Notes: generated from the sequence alone by a model not told the origin. 64,000 nucleotides of DNA from Phycisphaerales bacterium (GCA_029260345.1 JAJDDK010000005.1:124001-188000); one strand, 5' to 3'. Positions 33,609 to 43,848 are shown, numbered from the stretch's first letter. A program made the numbers and translations.

Positions 33609-34702
33609 TTCAAACGCTCCGGCAAGAGCGCGTGCAGGTCTTTGAGGCGCTGGGCTTCACTGGCGGGCATCACGAGTGTCGCCGTCGGCGTGTGCACGAT
33701 GACGACATCGCGCATGCCCAATGCCGCAATGTGGTGGTCGGGATCATCACTGACAATCAATGTGTTGGCGCAATCAAGCACAGTGTGGGCGGCGCCGCTG
33801 TCGTTGCTGCGCACGCCGTGATCATCGGCGTCCAGCGTTTCCGCATAGCTGGGCCAGCTTCCGACGTCGCGCCAGGACAGGTCCATTTCGACGGCGCACA
33901 CCTTGAAGCCGCTGGACGAATCGCCGGCGGGCTCCATGATGGCGAAGTCCACACTGATCTTGGGCAGCGTCGGGTAAACGCGCGCAAGCGTTGCGTCTTG
34001 CTGGGCGCCGCCCCAGTCGTCAGCGATCTTCATGAGTCCCGCGTGTGCTTCAGACTGAAACTTTTCGACCGCGCGCAGAAATGTCGCCGCTTTCCACACA
34101 AACATGCCCGAGTTCCACCCGAAGGCGCCGGAGTCCACATACTCACGGGCCTTTTCCGCATTCGGTTTCTCGACGAATCGCTCAACTTCAAAAGCCGGGG
34201 CCCCGCCGCTGTGCTTGATCGCCTCGCCCTTTTGTACGTAACCGAACCCAGTCGCGGCGTACGTCGGCGTGATCGCAAACGTCACCAGCCGGTCGGGATC
34301 ACTTTCGACGAGTTCAAATCCGGTGTGGATGCACGTCACGAACGCGTCCAGCGGTTCAATGAGGTGATCGGCGGTGAGCACGCAGAACGCCGCATCGGGA
34401 TCGCGCTTGGCGAGGATGGCGGCGGCAAAACCGATCGCATTCACGGTGTCGCGCCCGACAGGTTCGCCGAGGAGCAGATCATTCGGAAGATCCGGCGCCG
34501 CGGCCTTGATGGCGTCAAGGTAATTCGCCGAAGCGCACACCGAAATGTGCTCGGGCGGCGCCACAGCGCGGGCCCGCTCGATCGCAATGTCGAGGAGTGA
34601 GCGCCCGTTGATGATTGGCGCGAGCTGCTTGGGCCGGTCCTTGCGGCTGACGGGCCACAAACGCGTGCCCGAACCCCCGGCCATGATCATGGCGTATCGC
34701 AT
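33605..34702 (-). CDS. Mannose-1-phosphate guanylyltransferase
   Basis: A protein of 365 residues starting MRYAMIMAGGSGTRLWP. The nucleotidyltransferase signature GGSGTRLWPVSRKDRPKQL is at the N-terminus; VLTADHLIEP and the later FVEKPNAEKAREYVDSGAFGWNSGMFVW block are typical of GMP-type enzymes, as is the VDFAIMEPAGD segment. It makes GDP-mannose from mannose-1-phosphate and GTP for glycans or exopolysaccharide. It lacks the C-terminal isomerase domain of bifunctional ManC proteins, so it is the short, single-activity form. It shares its stop with the start of the 74-residue gene. Confidence 0.93.
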   Translation of the reverse strand: MRYAMIMAGGSGTRLWPVSRKDRPKQLAPIINGRSLLDIAIERARAVAPPEHISVCASANYLDAIKAAAPDLPNDLLLGEPVGRDTVNAIGFAAAILAKRDPDAAFCVLTADHLIEPLDAFVTCIHTGFELVESDPDRLVTFAITPTYAATGFGYVQKGEAIKHSGGAPAFEVERFVEKPNAEKAREYVDSGAFGWNSGMFVWKAATFLRAVEKFQSEAHAGLMKIADDWGGAQQDATLARVYPTLPKISVDFAIMEPAGDSSSGFKVCAVEMDLSWRDVGSWPSYAETLDADDHGVRSNDSGAAHTVLDCANTLIVSDDPDHHIAALGMRDVVIVHTPTATLVMPASEAQRLKDLHALLPERLK

Positions 34703-34750
34703 TGGAGTCACTGTATCGGGATTGGAAGGGCGGGAGAATTTTTCATTTCT

Positions 34751-34801
34751 GATCTCAAATTTGAAATCTCAAATCAGATTTGAAATCTCAAATTTGAGAT
34801 C
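34751..34801. repeat. AT-rich 51 bp inverted repeat
   Basis: GATCTCAAATTTGA at 34751-34764 is the exact reverse complement of TCAAATTTGAGATC at 34788-34801. The interior repeats TTTGAAATCTCAAAT twice (34760-34774 and 34779-34793). It stands out as AT-rich in a GC-rich genome and sits between ruvA and the guanylyltransferase start. Confidence 0.85.
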
Positions 34802-34820
34802 GGTATTCCCTGATCCGCAT

Positions 34821-35429
34821 CTATTCCGAAAACGCCGCCGCCAAAATCGCATCAGGAGAGTCGAGTGCCGGTTCGCGTTCGATGGCTTTCGTCACGAGCC
34901 GCTCCGCTTCATTCCGTGACTGGCCGAGGCGTTCCAGCGCGGCGATGGCCTGCTCCGCCGCGCCGGGGCGAGTGACGACCTTGCCACTCGCTGCGACATC
35001 AGAGAACGCATCCACCTTGCCGTGCAGCTCCGCGATGATCGTTTCCGCGAGACGTTTTCCGATCTCCGGAAGGCGCTGAAGAAAAACAGCGTCGCGACGC
35101 GTGATGGCCGCAGCGATTTCACCCGCAGGCTCCGCCATGGCGCGCAGCGCACGTTTGGCGCCAAGGCCCTTGACGCGCGTCAGTCGTTCGAAAAACGCAC
35201 GCTCCTGCCGCGTTTCAAATCCAAGCAAGCGCGGCCGAAACGAAGACCCCTGCGACACGGCCTCCAAATATTCCATGGTGTGCAGCGTCACGTCTTCGCC
35301 GAGGCGCGCCGCGAGTCGATCCGCGAGATGCAGCGGCAGCAACACTTCGTAGGCAAGGCCGGGCTCAGGCGCGATCAGCGCGGTCGTTGTGTCCACAAAT
35401 TCAATTCGGCCAATGATCCGCGCAAGCAT
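34821..35429 (-). CDS. ruvA: Holliday junction branch-migration protein RuvA
   Basis: A protein of 202 residues starting MLARIIGRIEFVD, matching the usual RuvA start; an ATG 9 bases earlier is also possible. The N-terminal OB-fold is followed by the two helix-hairpin-helix units FFERLTRVKGLGAKRALRAM and FLQRLPEIGKRLAETIIAEL, and a small C-terminal RuvB-contact domain (AAEQAIAALERLGQSRNEAE). RuvA binds four-way DNA junctions as a tetramer and loads RuvB. RuvB and RuvC are not adjacent. Its start lies 23 bases after the plsC stop on the same strand. Confidence 0.92.
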   Translation of the reverse strand: MLARIIGRIEFVDTTTALIAPEPGLAYEVLLPLHLADRLAARLGEDVTLHTMEYLEAVSQGSSFRPRLLGFETRQERAFFERLTRVKGLGAKRALRAMAEPAGEIAAAITRRDAVFLQRLPEIGKRLAETIIAELHGKVDAFSDVAASGKVVTRPGAAEQAIAALERLGQSRNEAERLVTKAIEREPALDSPDAILAAAFSE

Positions 35430-35451
35430 GTCCTGCATCCTATCGACGGAT

Positions 35452-36171
35452 TCACCCGGGCAGCGGCGGCTGCGTGCTCTCGGGCCACTGGGTCCATTCC
35501 AGAAAGCGGGAATGAAGGTCGGCTGTGATCTCCGCCGCGGAAAGTTTGGCGTCGGTGTAGTTGATGGGCGGCATGAAACGAAGCCGCGCCCGGCTCGGCG
35601 TCCACAAACTGGTTCTGGCCGTCGAGACTTGCGGCGTCCCGTCAATCACCACCGGCAGCACGATCGCTTTCGACCTTCGTATGAGCACCCCGACTCCTTC
35701 GCGAAACGGAAGAATGGTTTGCGGCGGAACTTCAATGCCGCCCTCCGGGAAAATGCCGACGACGTCGCCTTGGCGCAACGCGCCCATCGCTTCGCGCAGC
35801 CCGACGGCGCCTCCTGCGTGCCGATCAACGAAAATGATTCGTCCAAACTCCCAGAGGCGGCTCAGGGCAGGCCACCGCATGTCTTCCGCCATCATCCAGC
35901 GGACGAAGAAGGGACACGCGGATTGGATGAGCAGCGGATCCACACCCGCGGTGTGGTTCGCGACCAAAACGAGAGGCCCGGAATGCCCATGCATCGACAG
36001 CGCACCCTCGATGCGCAGCCCATGAACGAGCCTGGCGTACATCTTTAGCCCGAGCATGGCGAGGCCCGTTCGCGGATCGTCCGGCTCAGGCGCCAATCGG
36101 CGGACGACGAGCCCCAGCGCGATCGCCGCCGCCCAACCTGCCGCCAGAATGCCCCAGAATCCGATGCTCAC
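35452..36171 (-). CDS. 1-acyl-sn-glycerol-3-phosphate acyltransferase (PlsC family)
   Basis: A protein of 239 residues with an N-terminal membrane segment (about 2-24). The acyltransferase motif I is VANHTAGVDPLL (NHxxxxD), motif III FPEGGIEVP, and motif IV near IVLPVVIDGT. Such enzymes transfer an acyl group to lysophosphatidate at the inner face of the cytoplasmic membrane to make phosphatidate. The family also contains acyltransferases for other acceptors, so the exact substrate is inferred. It is upstream of ruvA on the same strand. Confidence 0.9.
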   Translation of the reverse strand: MSIGFWGILAAGWAAAIALGLVVRRLAPEPDDPRTGLAMLGLKMYARLVHGLRIEGALSMHGHSGPLVLVANHTAGVDPLLIQSACPFFVRWMMAEDMRWPALSRLWEFGRIIFVDRHAGGAVGLREAMGALRQGDVVGIFPEGGIEVPPQTILPFREGVGVLIRRSKAIVLPVVIDGTPQVSTARTSLWTPSRARLRFMPPINYTDAKLSAAEITADLHSRFLEWTQWPESTQPPLPG

Positions 36172-36351
36172 GCCCCGATGTTAGCGTTCGCCAGCCTTGG
36201 AGCTTTGGGGGCATGGAGGACGGTCCTCCGTGGCTGACGATCTCCAATCTCGACTTCTGTGTCTCCGAATTGCCGCGAGCGCGGGGTTGTCGTAAGCTCC
36301 GTCGGTTTGCGCGCAGCAAGGCGGAGTGCGGGCTGGCGGGCCGCAGATTCA

Positions 36352-39300
36352 ATGCCACGACGGGACGATCTTCACACCATCTTGATCCTCGGCTCCGGGC
36401 CGATCGTCATCGGTCAAGCCTGTGAGTTCGACTATTCGGGCGTCCAAGCGTGCAAAGCGCTTCGGGACGAGGGCTACCGCGTGGTCCTCGTGAACTCGAA
36501 CCCGGCGACGATCATGACCGATCCGTCGATGTCGGACAGGACCTACATCGAGCCGATCACGCCCTTGGCGGTCCGCCGCATCATTGAGAAGGAACGCTCC
36601 CTCGGATCGCCGATCGATGCGATCCTGCCGACGCTTGGCGGGCAGACCGCGCTGAACTGCGCCTGCGCCCTCTGGGACGATGGCGTTCTCGATGAACTCG
36701 ACGTCGAGATGATCGGCGCGACCCGCGATGTGATTCACCGTGCCGAGGACCGCGAGGTCTTTCGTGAGGTGTGCGACTCCATCGGCTTGCGGACGCCCGA
36801 ATCGCACATGGTCAAGACCGTGGACCAGGCGCTCAGCGTGCTGGACGACGTCGGCCTGCCCGCGATTATTCGCCCCGCCTTCACCCTCGGCGGCGCCGGC
36901 GGGGGCATCGCCTACAACCGCGATGAATACGAAGACATCGTCAGGCGCGGGCTCGCGGCGTCCATGATCTCGCAGGTCGAGATCGACCGGTCCCTGCTTG
37001 GCTGGAAAGAATTCGAACTCGAAGTCGTCCGCGATAAGAACGACAACTGCATCGTCGTCTGTGGCATCGAAAACATCGACCCCATGGGCGTGCACACGGG
37101 CGACTCCATCACCGTCGCGCCGATTCTGACCCTCACCGATCGTGAATACCAGCGGTTGCGCGATGCATCCATCGCCGTGATGCGCGCCGTCGGCGTCGAG
37201 ACCGGCGGCTCGAACGTGCAGTTCGCGACGAACCCTGAAACCGGTGAGATGGTCGTCATCGAGATGAATCCGCGCGTGTCGCGCTCCAGCGCTCTGGCGA
37301 GTAAAGCCACCGGCTTCCCGATCGCCAAGATCGCCGCGAAGCTGGCGGTTGGGTATTCGCTCGACGAATTGCGCAACGACATCACTGGCACAACCAGCGC
37401 ATGCTTTGAGCCGTCGATTGATTACGTCGTCACAAAGATGCCGCGCTGGACGTTTGAGAAATTCCCCGAGGCGGACGAAACGCTGACGACGCAGATGAAG
37501 AGCGTCGGCGAAGCGATGGCGATCGGACGCACGTTCAAGGAAAGCCTGCAAAAAGTCATCCGGTCCATGGAGGTCAAACGCTTCGGCTACGGCCTCGACA
37601 AGCAGGATCAATGGCTGAGCGCGCAGCGCGGCAAGCCCATGCGCGAAGGCGACTCCTGGCCGATCGCCGAAGAAAAACTCGTCCGCAAGCTTGCCGTGCC
37701 GTCACAGGGGCGCCTGTACTACGTGCGCTACGCGATGAAGATGGGCTGGACGAACGATCGCATCTACGAACTGACGAAGATCGATCACTTCTTCCTCGAT
37801 CAGTTGCGCCAGCTTGTGGATTTCGAAGACGAGTTGTGCGCGAAATCTTCGCTTGAGGACGTGCCGCGTGAACTTCTGTTCCGCGCCAAACAGATGGGCT
37901 ACTCGGACGCGCAGCTCGCCAATGTGCTCCTCGGCGATATTTCAACCGAACACATCCTGAAAGTGCGCCGCTGGCGGCAATCTCACGGCGTCGAGCCGGT
38001 CTACAAATTGGTGGACACGTGCGCGGCTGAGTTTGAAGCCGTCACGCCGTACTTCTATTCCACGTACGAATCGCCGTACTTCGTCAATGGCGAACCGGTC
38101 GTGGACGATGAGATTCGCATCACGAACACACCCAAGATCATCATCCTCGGCGGCGGGCCCAATCGCATTGGGCAAGGCATTGAGTTTGATTATTGCTGCT
38201 GCCATGCCGCGTTCGCCGCGAGCGAGCTTGGTTTCGAATCCGTGATGATCAATTCGAACCCGGAAACGGTATCAACGGATTACGACACTTCGGATCTGCT
38301 TTTCTTCGAACCGCTGACGCTCGAGGACGTGCTCAATGTCGCGGAACGCCTCAACGCGCCCGGGCGCGCTGTCGAAGGCATCATCGTGCAGTTCGGCGGT
38401 CAGACGCCGCTGAATCTTGCCGATGGCCTTGTGAAAGCCGGCCCGCCCATCATCGGCACGCCGCTTGATTCCATTGACCTTGCCGAAGATCGCCGCCGCT
38501 TCAGCGAACTCCTTGCGCGGCTCAATCTCAAGCAGCCCGCCGCAGGCACGGCGCACACGGTCGAAGAAGCCACGGCTATCGCTCAGCGCATCGGCTATCC
38601 AGTGCTGGTTCGCCCCAGCTACGTCCTCGGCGGGCGCGGCATGGAAATCTGCCCCGACGAAAAAGCCATGCTGCGTTTCATGACCAACGCGGTCGACGCT
38701 TCGGACCTCGGCAATGCGCCGATCCTCATCGATAAATTCCTCGATGAAGCGACCGAAGTCGATGTGGACGTCGTTGGGGATTACGACGCCGAGGGCAACG
38801 GTCGCGCCCTCGTGTGCGGCGTGATGGAGCACATCGAGCACGCCGGTGTTCACTCAGGCGATTCCACCTGCACCATCCCGCCGTGGTCGCTGCCCAAGCG
38901 CGTCACCGAACAGATTCGCGAAATCTGCCGCACGCTGGCTCGTGAACTCCGCGTGTGCGGCCTCATGAATGTGCAACTCGCCGTGAAGGACGATGAGATC
39001 TACATCATCGAAGTGAACCCGCGAGCCTCGCGTACGGCGCCGTTCGTCGCGAAAGCCAAGGGCGTGCCGTGGCCGCGCATCGCTGCCCGCGCCATGATGG
39101 GCCGCACGCTCGATGAGCAGGATGTCGAAGAACGCCCGGACACGGGTCTGCACGCCGTAAAGCAGCCGGTCTTCCCGTTCCGCAAGTTCCCGAAGGTGGA
39201 CTTTGTCCTTGGCCCCGAGATGCGTTCGACGGGCGAAGTGATGGGAATCGACGCATCGCTTCCCACGGCGCTGGCCAAAGCCGCGATGGGCGCGGGTGTG

Positions 39301-39750
39301 GAGCTTCCGACCGAAGGCAACGTCTTCCTGAGCGTGCGCGACGCCGACAAGCCGCGCATGATGGATGTCGCTCGCACGCTCAAGTCCATGGGCTTCGGTC
39401 TCTTTGCGACCGGCGGCACGGCCGATGCGCTCCAGCGGTATTCCATCGACGCGACGCGGCTCAAGAAAATCGCCGAAGGCGCCCGGCCCAACGTGCTGGA
39501 CATGATCCGCAACGGCGAGATTCATCTCGTCATCAATACGCCCACACGTACCGGCTATGACACCGATGAGGGCAAAATTCGCGCCACGGCGGTGCGGCTC
39601 GGCATCCCCATGGTGACCACGGCGACGGGCGCGCATGCCGTGGTGCAGGCAATTCAAGCGCTGCGTGCTGGTCAGTGGACGCCGGTGGCTCTGCAGGACG
39701 CCTTTGCGCCATTTGAGGCGCCGCTGCCGGAGCCCGCCTCGGCCCGGTAG
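36352..39750 (+). CDS. carB: Carbamoyl-phosphate synthase, large subunit
   Basis: A protein of 1132 residues starting [22 protein letters not shown]. Both ATP-grasp halves are visible: the first with [17 protein letters not shown] and [22 protein letters not shown], the second with [35 protein letters not shown] and [22 protein letters not shown]-terminal MGS-like regulatory domain begins near [15 protein letters not shown] and includes the [19 protein letters not shown] block. It makes carbamoyl phosphate from bicarbonate, ammonia and two ATP for pyrimidine and arginine synthesis. It is about 60 residues longer than the E. coli enzyme. CarA is not in the window. Confidence 0.96.
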   Translation: MPRRDDLHTILILGSGPIVIGQACEFDYSGVQACKALRDEGYRVVLVNSNPATIMTDPSMSDRTYIEPITPLAVRRIIEKERSLGSPIDAILPTLGGQTALNCACALWDDGVLDELDVEMIGATRDVIHRAEDREVFREVCDSIGLRTPESHMVKTVDQALSVLDDVGLPAIIRPAFTLGGAGGGIAYNRDEYEDIVRRGLAASMISQVEIDRSLLGWKEFELEVVRDKNDNCIVVCGIENIDPMGVHTGDSITVAPILTLTDREYQRLRDASIAVMRAVGVETGGSNVQFATNPETGEMVVIEMNPRVSRSSALASKATGFPIAKIAAKLAVGYSLDELRNDITGTTSACFEPSIDYVVTKMPRWTFEKFPEADETLTTQMKSVGEAMAIGRTFKESLQKVIRSMEVKRFGYGLDKQDQWLSAQRGKPMREGDSWPIAEEKLVRKLAVPSQGRLYYVRYAMKMGWTNDRIYELTKIDHFFLDQLRQLVDFEDELCAKSSLEDVPRELLFRAKQMGYSDAQLANVLLGDISTEHILKVRRWRQSHGVEPVYKLVDTCAAEFEAVTPYFYSTYESPYFVNGEPVVDDEIRITNTPKIIILGGGPNRIGQGIEFDYCCCHAAFAASELGFESVMINSNPETVSTDYDTSDLLFFEPLTLEDVLNVAERLNAPGRAVEGIIVQFGGQTPLNLADGLVKAGPPIIGTPLDSIDLAEDRRRFSELLARLNLKQPAAGTAHTVEEATAIAQRIGYPVLVRPSYVLGGRGMEICPDEKAMLRFMTNAVDASDLGNAPILIDKFLDEATEVDVDVVGDYDAEGNGRALVCGVMEHIEHAGVHSGDSTCTIPPWSLPKRVTEQIREICRTLARELRVCGLMNVQLAVKDDEIYIIEVNPRASRTAPFVAKAKGVPWPRIAARAMMGRTLDEQDVEERPDTGLHAVKQPVFPFRKFPKVDFVLGPEMRSTGEVMGIDASLPTALAKAAMGAGVELPTEGNVFLSVRDADKPRMMDVARTLKSMGFGLFATGGTADALQRYSIDATRLKKIAEGARPNVLDMIRNGEIHLVINTPTRTGYDTDEGKIRATAVRLGIPMVTTATGAHAVVQAIQALRAGQWTPVALQDAFAPFEAPLPEPASAR

Positions 39751-39751
39751 C

Positions 39752-40273
39752 ATGCCCTCAATGACTACGCCCCAAGCTCGTCTATCTCAATTGAATTGGC
39801 GCCGCGTTGTGTTGATGGCGCTTGCGCTCACCTTCACGTCATCGCTTGGCGGTTGTTTCAGGATCGTCAAGCCGGAGATCGACGTGGTGTCGATGAGAGT
39901 GGCGGAGCAAACGCCGGAAGGCGTGGTGGTTGATGTGGAGCTCGCCGCCGCCAACCGCACCAAGAAAGATTTGAAGCCGCACACGATGCGCTACTGGCTC
40001 ACGCTGGATGGAAAGCGTGTGTTCGAAGGCCGACGCTCGCCACAGGCGACGTTCTCCGCGCTTGGCGTGCAGAATTTCACGGCGCCGATTGCAATCGCGG
40101 CGGAGGACATTCCCGAAACAGGGACGGCGCAGTACGAGTTCCGCGCTGTCATCACATTCTTGTCGCCGGGACCGCTGGCCAAGGTGTTCTTTGATCTCAA
40201 TCTGCGCAACCCGCGCGTCGTGACACAAGAACGTGGCGAAATTCACTTCCCGACGTCGGAGCGCGATTCATGA
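39752..40273 (+). CDS. LEA14-like (WHy-domain) lipoprotein
   Basis: A protein of 173 residues if started at 39752, one base after the carB stop; an ATG at 39761 is equally possible. The signal ends in a lipobox SSLGGC (about residues 31-36). The mature part shows the immunoglobulin-like WHy/LEA14 pattern: VVVDVELAAANRTKKDL, then LDGKRVFEGRRSP and TGTAQYEFRAVITF. These domains bind or shield proteins at membranes, and no enzyme activity is expected. Its last bases overlap the next start (ATGA), suggesting joint expression with the dehydrogenase-like gene. Confidence 0.72.
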   Translation: MPSMTTPQARLSQLNWRRVVLMALALTFTSSLGGCFRIVKPEIDVVSMRVAEQTPEGVVVDVELAAANRTKKDLKPHTMRYWLTLDGKRVFEGRRSPQATFSALGVQNFTAPIAIAAEDIPETGTAQYEFRAVITFLSPGPLAKVFFDLNLRNPRVVTQERGEIHFPTSERDS

Positions 40274-41268
40274 CGGCGCGGCGATTCACAGTCGCGGTGT
40301 TCAACGAAGCGCAACGATGGTCGCTTGAAGATGAAGAAATCGAACGGCTGCGCGCCGGTGTCCCCGAGGGCGTCGAGGTGCAGGCCGTGCGCACGCGCGC
40401 CGATCTGGTCGAACTGCTGCCAGAGACGGAATATCTCATGGGGCTGCCGCTCGCGGGATCGCAGTTCACCGGACGCGCCACCCGATTGAAGTTTGTGCAA
40501 TTGGTGACGGCGTGGGCGGAATCACTCGCGCCGTATCGCGCCGCAATTCTTGCCGGCGCGCGCGTCAGCGGAACCGGCGCCATTCGTGCCGATCCAGTGG
40601 CGGAACATGCGATGGCGCTCCTGCTGGCGCTGTTGCGACGGCTCGACATCGCGGCGACCGCACAATCCAACCGCCGCTGGGCGTCCAGCCGTATCGCGCA
40701 ATCCACCCGTGATCTTTCCGGCGCCACGGTCGGCATCATCAGCATGGGCAGCGTCGGGCGCGCCATTGCCAAGAGGCTACGACCATTTGGGTGCGAACTG
40801 CTCGCGACGGGGGCAACGTCCTCGGACGCTGAACTGGTCGATCGATTCCTTTCGCCATCGCATATTGACGAACTCATCAGCCGATCCGAGATCTTGATTC
40901 TCGCCGACGACACTCCAGATCGTCGTCGTCCGTTGATTGACCGGCCTCTCTTTGAGCAAATGGGGTCGCGCACACTGCTGATCAATGTCGCCGGGGGCGG
41001 TGTGTTTGATGAATCAGAATTGCTGCGCGCGATTCGCCGCGGGCACGTCGCCGGCGCCGGGCTGGACTGCTTCGAGCACCGCCCATTGTCGCCAAATTCG
41101 CCCATCTGGAATGCCGCCAACGTGATCGTGACGCCATCGACCGCGACCGCAAGCCCGACGTACTGGCGCCGCGCTGTCGATGTGACACTGGAGAATCTGC
41201 GTCGGCTGGATGCGGGTGAATCATTGCTGGATGAACTCCGTGCTGAAACGGCGGTCGCTTCCGCTTGA
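40270..41268 (+). CDS. D-2-hydroxyacid dehydrogenase-like protein lacking catalytic residues
   Basis: A protein of 332 residues. The NAD-binding fold is clear (GATVGIISMGSVGRAIAKRL, about 151-170) and the family end block follows (GHVAGAGLDCFEHRPLSPNSP ... NVIVTPSTATAS). Key sites differ from active family members: the Arg of the NxxRG motif is Gly242 (INVAGGGVFDE), and the catalytic His of the TPH motif is Ser290 (VTPSTA). The acidic Glu269 remains. It is therefore likely a non-catalytic or altered member that may still bind NAD(H). It is coupled to the LEA14-like lipoprotein gene by a 4-base overlap. Whether it is degenerate or repurposed is not clear. Confidence 0.78.
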   Translation: MTARRFTVAVFNEAQRWSLEDEEIERLRAGVPEGVEVQAVRTRADLVELLPETEYLMGLPLAGSQFTGRATRLKFVQLVTAWAESLAPYRAAILAGARVSGTGAIRADPVAEHAMALLLALLRRLDIAATAQSNRRWASSRIAQSTRDLSGATVGIISMGSVGRAIAKRLRPFGCELLATGATSSDAELVDRFLSPSHIDELISRSEILILADDTPDRRRPLIDRPLFEQMGSRTLLINVAGGGVFDESELLRAIRRGHVAGAGLDCFEHRPLSPNSPIWNAANVIVTPSTATASPTYWRRAVDVTLENLRRLDAGESLLDELRAETAVASA

Positions 41269-41301
41269 CGTCGGCCGCTGCGCTGACGAATCTCGTTTCT
41301 T

Positions 41302-43848
41302 ATGGACGAACGGCCGCGCCCTGACCGCGCACCGCTGCTTCCGGCTGCCCCCGCATTGGGCGCGTGGCTTTGTCTCGCGGCTGGATATGTCATTGCGGAT
41401 CAATTCGGCGGCGTTTTTGAAGAATTGTGGTTTGCCGGCGCTGTGGCCGCGGGCGTATTCGCGCTTGCGTTTCGCCGTCGCATGGCGTTGATTGCGCTTG
41501 CAATCGGCATGACGCTCGGCGGCGCCGGGTATTTCGATTGGCGCATCCAAGGCGATTTCAAGGAGCGCGCTGAATCCATCACCACAGATCGCGTGATCGT
41601 GCACATCGAGGGTGTCCTGCGCGAAGACCCGAAGCACGGGCCTCCAATCCCCGGTGCCTTTGCGCCGTTCGTGAATCTGCCGCCGGTGGCGCGTTTCACC
41701 GTGCGCGCGGATCGACTCATTGATGGGCGCGGCGAGCGACGCGTCAATGCGAATGTGCTCGTGCGCGTGAACGAGACGACGCCGCACGTGCGAGCAGGGG
41801 ATCGCGTGCGCCTGAGTGGATTTCTCACACCTATCCGTCCGCCGATGAATCCCGGCGAGCCGGATGCGCGGCGCTGGGCGCAACAGGAGAACATTCTTGG
41901 CCGCATGAGTGTTTCGGCGCGCGACAATGTCGAACAAGTGCCGGCCCTGCCCGGGTTAGCCAATCGCGTTCGTGCGGCTCGTTATCGCCTGGTGGCGCGC
42001 CTGCGCGCCGGCGCCGCGGGATGGCTCGACGACGCCACCGGAGCGGTGGATGAGAACGACCGCGGCCGCGCGGCGCTTGTTGCGCTGTTGCTGGGCGATC
42101 GTGACGATGCGTCGATGCGCGACGTTTCGCAGGCCATGCGCCGGACCGGTGTCGCGCATTTGCTGTCCATCAGCGGATTGCATCTGGGCGTCCTGGTGTG
42201 GCTGCTGGTGATGGCGCTGCGCGGGCTTGGTGTGCGAGTGGGGATCGAAGCGATCATCGTCGCGGCAGTGGTCATTCTCTATATGACGCTCATTCCGGTG
42301 CGCACGCCCATTGTGCGCGCCGGAATCATGGCGCTGGCGTACCTCAGTGCGGAAGCTGCGGGACGGCGCTATCACCCGCTTGCGGTGCTGGCGTGGACGG
42401 GCGTCGCGGTGTTGCTTTGGAGGCCGCTTGAGCTGTGGTCGCCGGGATTCCAACTGAGCTTTGGCGTGGTCGCGGCGATCATCGTGTTTCCTCCGCGCGT
42501 TGTGCAGCGATTACATCCCATTCAAATTGAACCGGATGTGCTCACGGCGAAGCGATGGTTCATGCGAAAGATCGAGCAGGCGCTGATCGTTGCGGCGTGT
42601 GCGTGGCTCATCGCATCTCCAATCATTGCGTTTCACTTTGGCATGTTCAGCGTGATCGGCATGATTGCTTCGATCGTGCTGTTTCCACTGGTCGTGGTTG
42701 TGCTTGGCGTAGGCGCTGGGGCCATTCTGCTGGCGGCGCTGTTGCCGAGCGTAGCGCAGGCGCTGGGCATCGTGCTGGATGCAATCGCTTCGCTCCTCGC
42801 CGAGTGCGCCGTGTGGCTGGATGCGTTGCCGTTCAGCGTGGTGTTTCTGCCGCCGCTGAGTGTGTGGTGGACTCTTGCCGCGACTGGCGCCATTGCCTTT
42901 GTCCTTTCCAGCGCGGCATGGCGACCGAGACGCGACATCGGGGTGCTTGCATTGGTGGCGCTGTCCGCCGCACTCCACGCGGCGCCATTCATGCGCCCGA
43001 CGATCCGCGGCTTGCGCATCGACACACTGAGCGTGGACGATGGCGCTTGCCACCTCATTCGTTCCGGAAAAGAGGCGATGTTGTGGGACGCCGGTTCGCG
43101 GCTCTTGTGGTTTGGTGAACGAGATCTGCCGCGAGCGTTGCGGGCGCTCAATGCATGGCCCATTCGAACTATCATTCTGAGTCACCCAAACTTGGATCAC
43201 TATTCCGCGATTCCGGATCTGGTCGAGCCGTTTGGCGTACGCGAGATTGTGGTCACGCAAGGATGCCTGGACTTCGCGGCGTCCGATCCGCTTGGGCCGA
43301 CAGCGCATCTCATTCATCAGCTCGAGGAATTAGATGTAAATCTTCGCATCGTTGCGGCAGGTGATGTTGTTCCACTCGGACCGATCGCACTCGACGTGCT
43401 CCATCCGGAACTTGGCGATGAATGGACGGACCTGAATGAAGGCTCGCTCGTCGCGCTGGCGCGCGTGCCCACAGATGAAGGCGAGCGCACCGCGCTCTTC
43501 TGCGGCGACATCGAGCGCAGCGCTATGGCGGCGATCATGCAGCACCATCCGAATCTGCATCCGGATGTGATGGAGGCGCCGCACCACGGCAGCGCCCGGC
43601 CATTTGCAATTCGCTTTGTAGAAACGCTTGATCCGCTCATCGTTGTTCAATCCACGGGATTGCAGCGTGCCGGCGACGACCGATGGGATCACGTGCGCGC
43701 CGAGCGCGTGTGGCGAACAACCGCGCTGGATGGCGCCATCACAGTGGACATTGCGCGCAGCGGCGCCATCGACGTTTCAACGATTCGTCATGGGAAGGAA
43801 ACGCTCCTCAGCGGAGCATCAGAAAAATCCACAAGCACACCGCAATAA
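41302..43848 (+). CDS. comEC: ComEC/Rec2-type DNA-internalisation protein
   Basis: A protein of 848 residues with the three-part ComEC layout: two N-terminal membrane segments and an OB-like DUF4131 domain (VRFTVRADRLIDGRG ... RVRLSGFLTP), a central Competence domain with many membrane segments (AHLLSISGLHLGVLVWLL; RTPIVRAGIMALAYLSAEAAGRR), and a C-terminal metallo-beta-lactamase-like domain. The latter has LSHPNLDHYSAIPDL and MEAPHHGSARP. The first metal motif reads HPNLDH, with Asn at the position usually Asp or His. It should form the inner-membrane channel for single-stranded DNA uptake. Its 3' end overlaps the convergent acidic-protein gene by 41 bases. Confidence 0.93.
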   Translation: MDERPRPDRAPLLPAAPALGAWLCLAAGYVIADQFGGVFEELWFAGAVAAGVFALAFRRRMALIALAIGMTLGGAGYFDWRIQGDFKERAESITTDRVIVHIEGVLREDPKHGPPIPGAFAPFVNLPPVARFTVRADRLIDGRGERRVNANVLVRVNETTPHVRAGDRVRLSGFLTPIRPPMNPGEPDARRWAQQENILGRMSVSARDNVEQVPALPGLANRVRAARYRLVARLRAGAAGWLDDATGAVDENDRGRAALVALLLGDRDDASMRDVSQAMRRTGVAHLLSISGLHLGVLVWLLVMALRGLGVRVGIEAIIVAAVVILYMTLIPVRTPIVRAGIMALAYLSAEAAGRRYHPLAVLAWTGVAVLLWRPLELWSPGFQLSFGVVAAIIVFPPRVVQRLHPIQIEPDVLTAKRWFMRKIEQALIVAACAWLIASPIIAFHFGMFSVIGMIASIVLFPLVVVVLGVGAGAILLAALLPSVAQALGIVLDAIASLLAECAVWLDALPFSVVFLPPLSVWWTLAATGAIAFVLSSAAWRPRRDIGVLALVALSAALHAAPFMRPTIRGLRIDTLSVDDGACHLIRSGKEAMLWDAGSRLLWFGERDLPRALRALNAWPIRTIILSHPNLDHYSAIPDLVEPFGVREIVVTQGCLDFAASDPLGPTAHLIHQLEELDVNLRIVAAGDVVPLGPIALDVLHPELGDEWTDLNEGSLVALARVPTDEGERTALFCGDIERSAMAAIMQHHPNLHPDVMEAPHHGSARPFAIRFVETLDPLIVVQSTGLQRAGDDRWDHVRAERVWRTTALDGAITVDIARSGAIDVSTIRHGKETLLSGASEKSTSTPQ

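Noticed and set aside
36349-37611. Long open frame (420 codons) antisense to the start of carB
   Set aside because: It lies wholly opposite carB, has His/Asp/Arg-rich composition typical of antisense reading of GC-rich genes, and matches no family I know.
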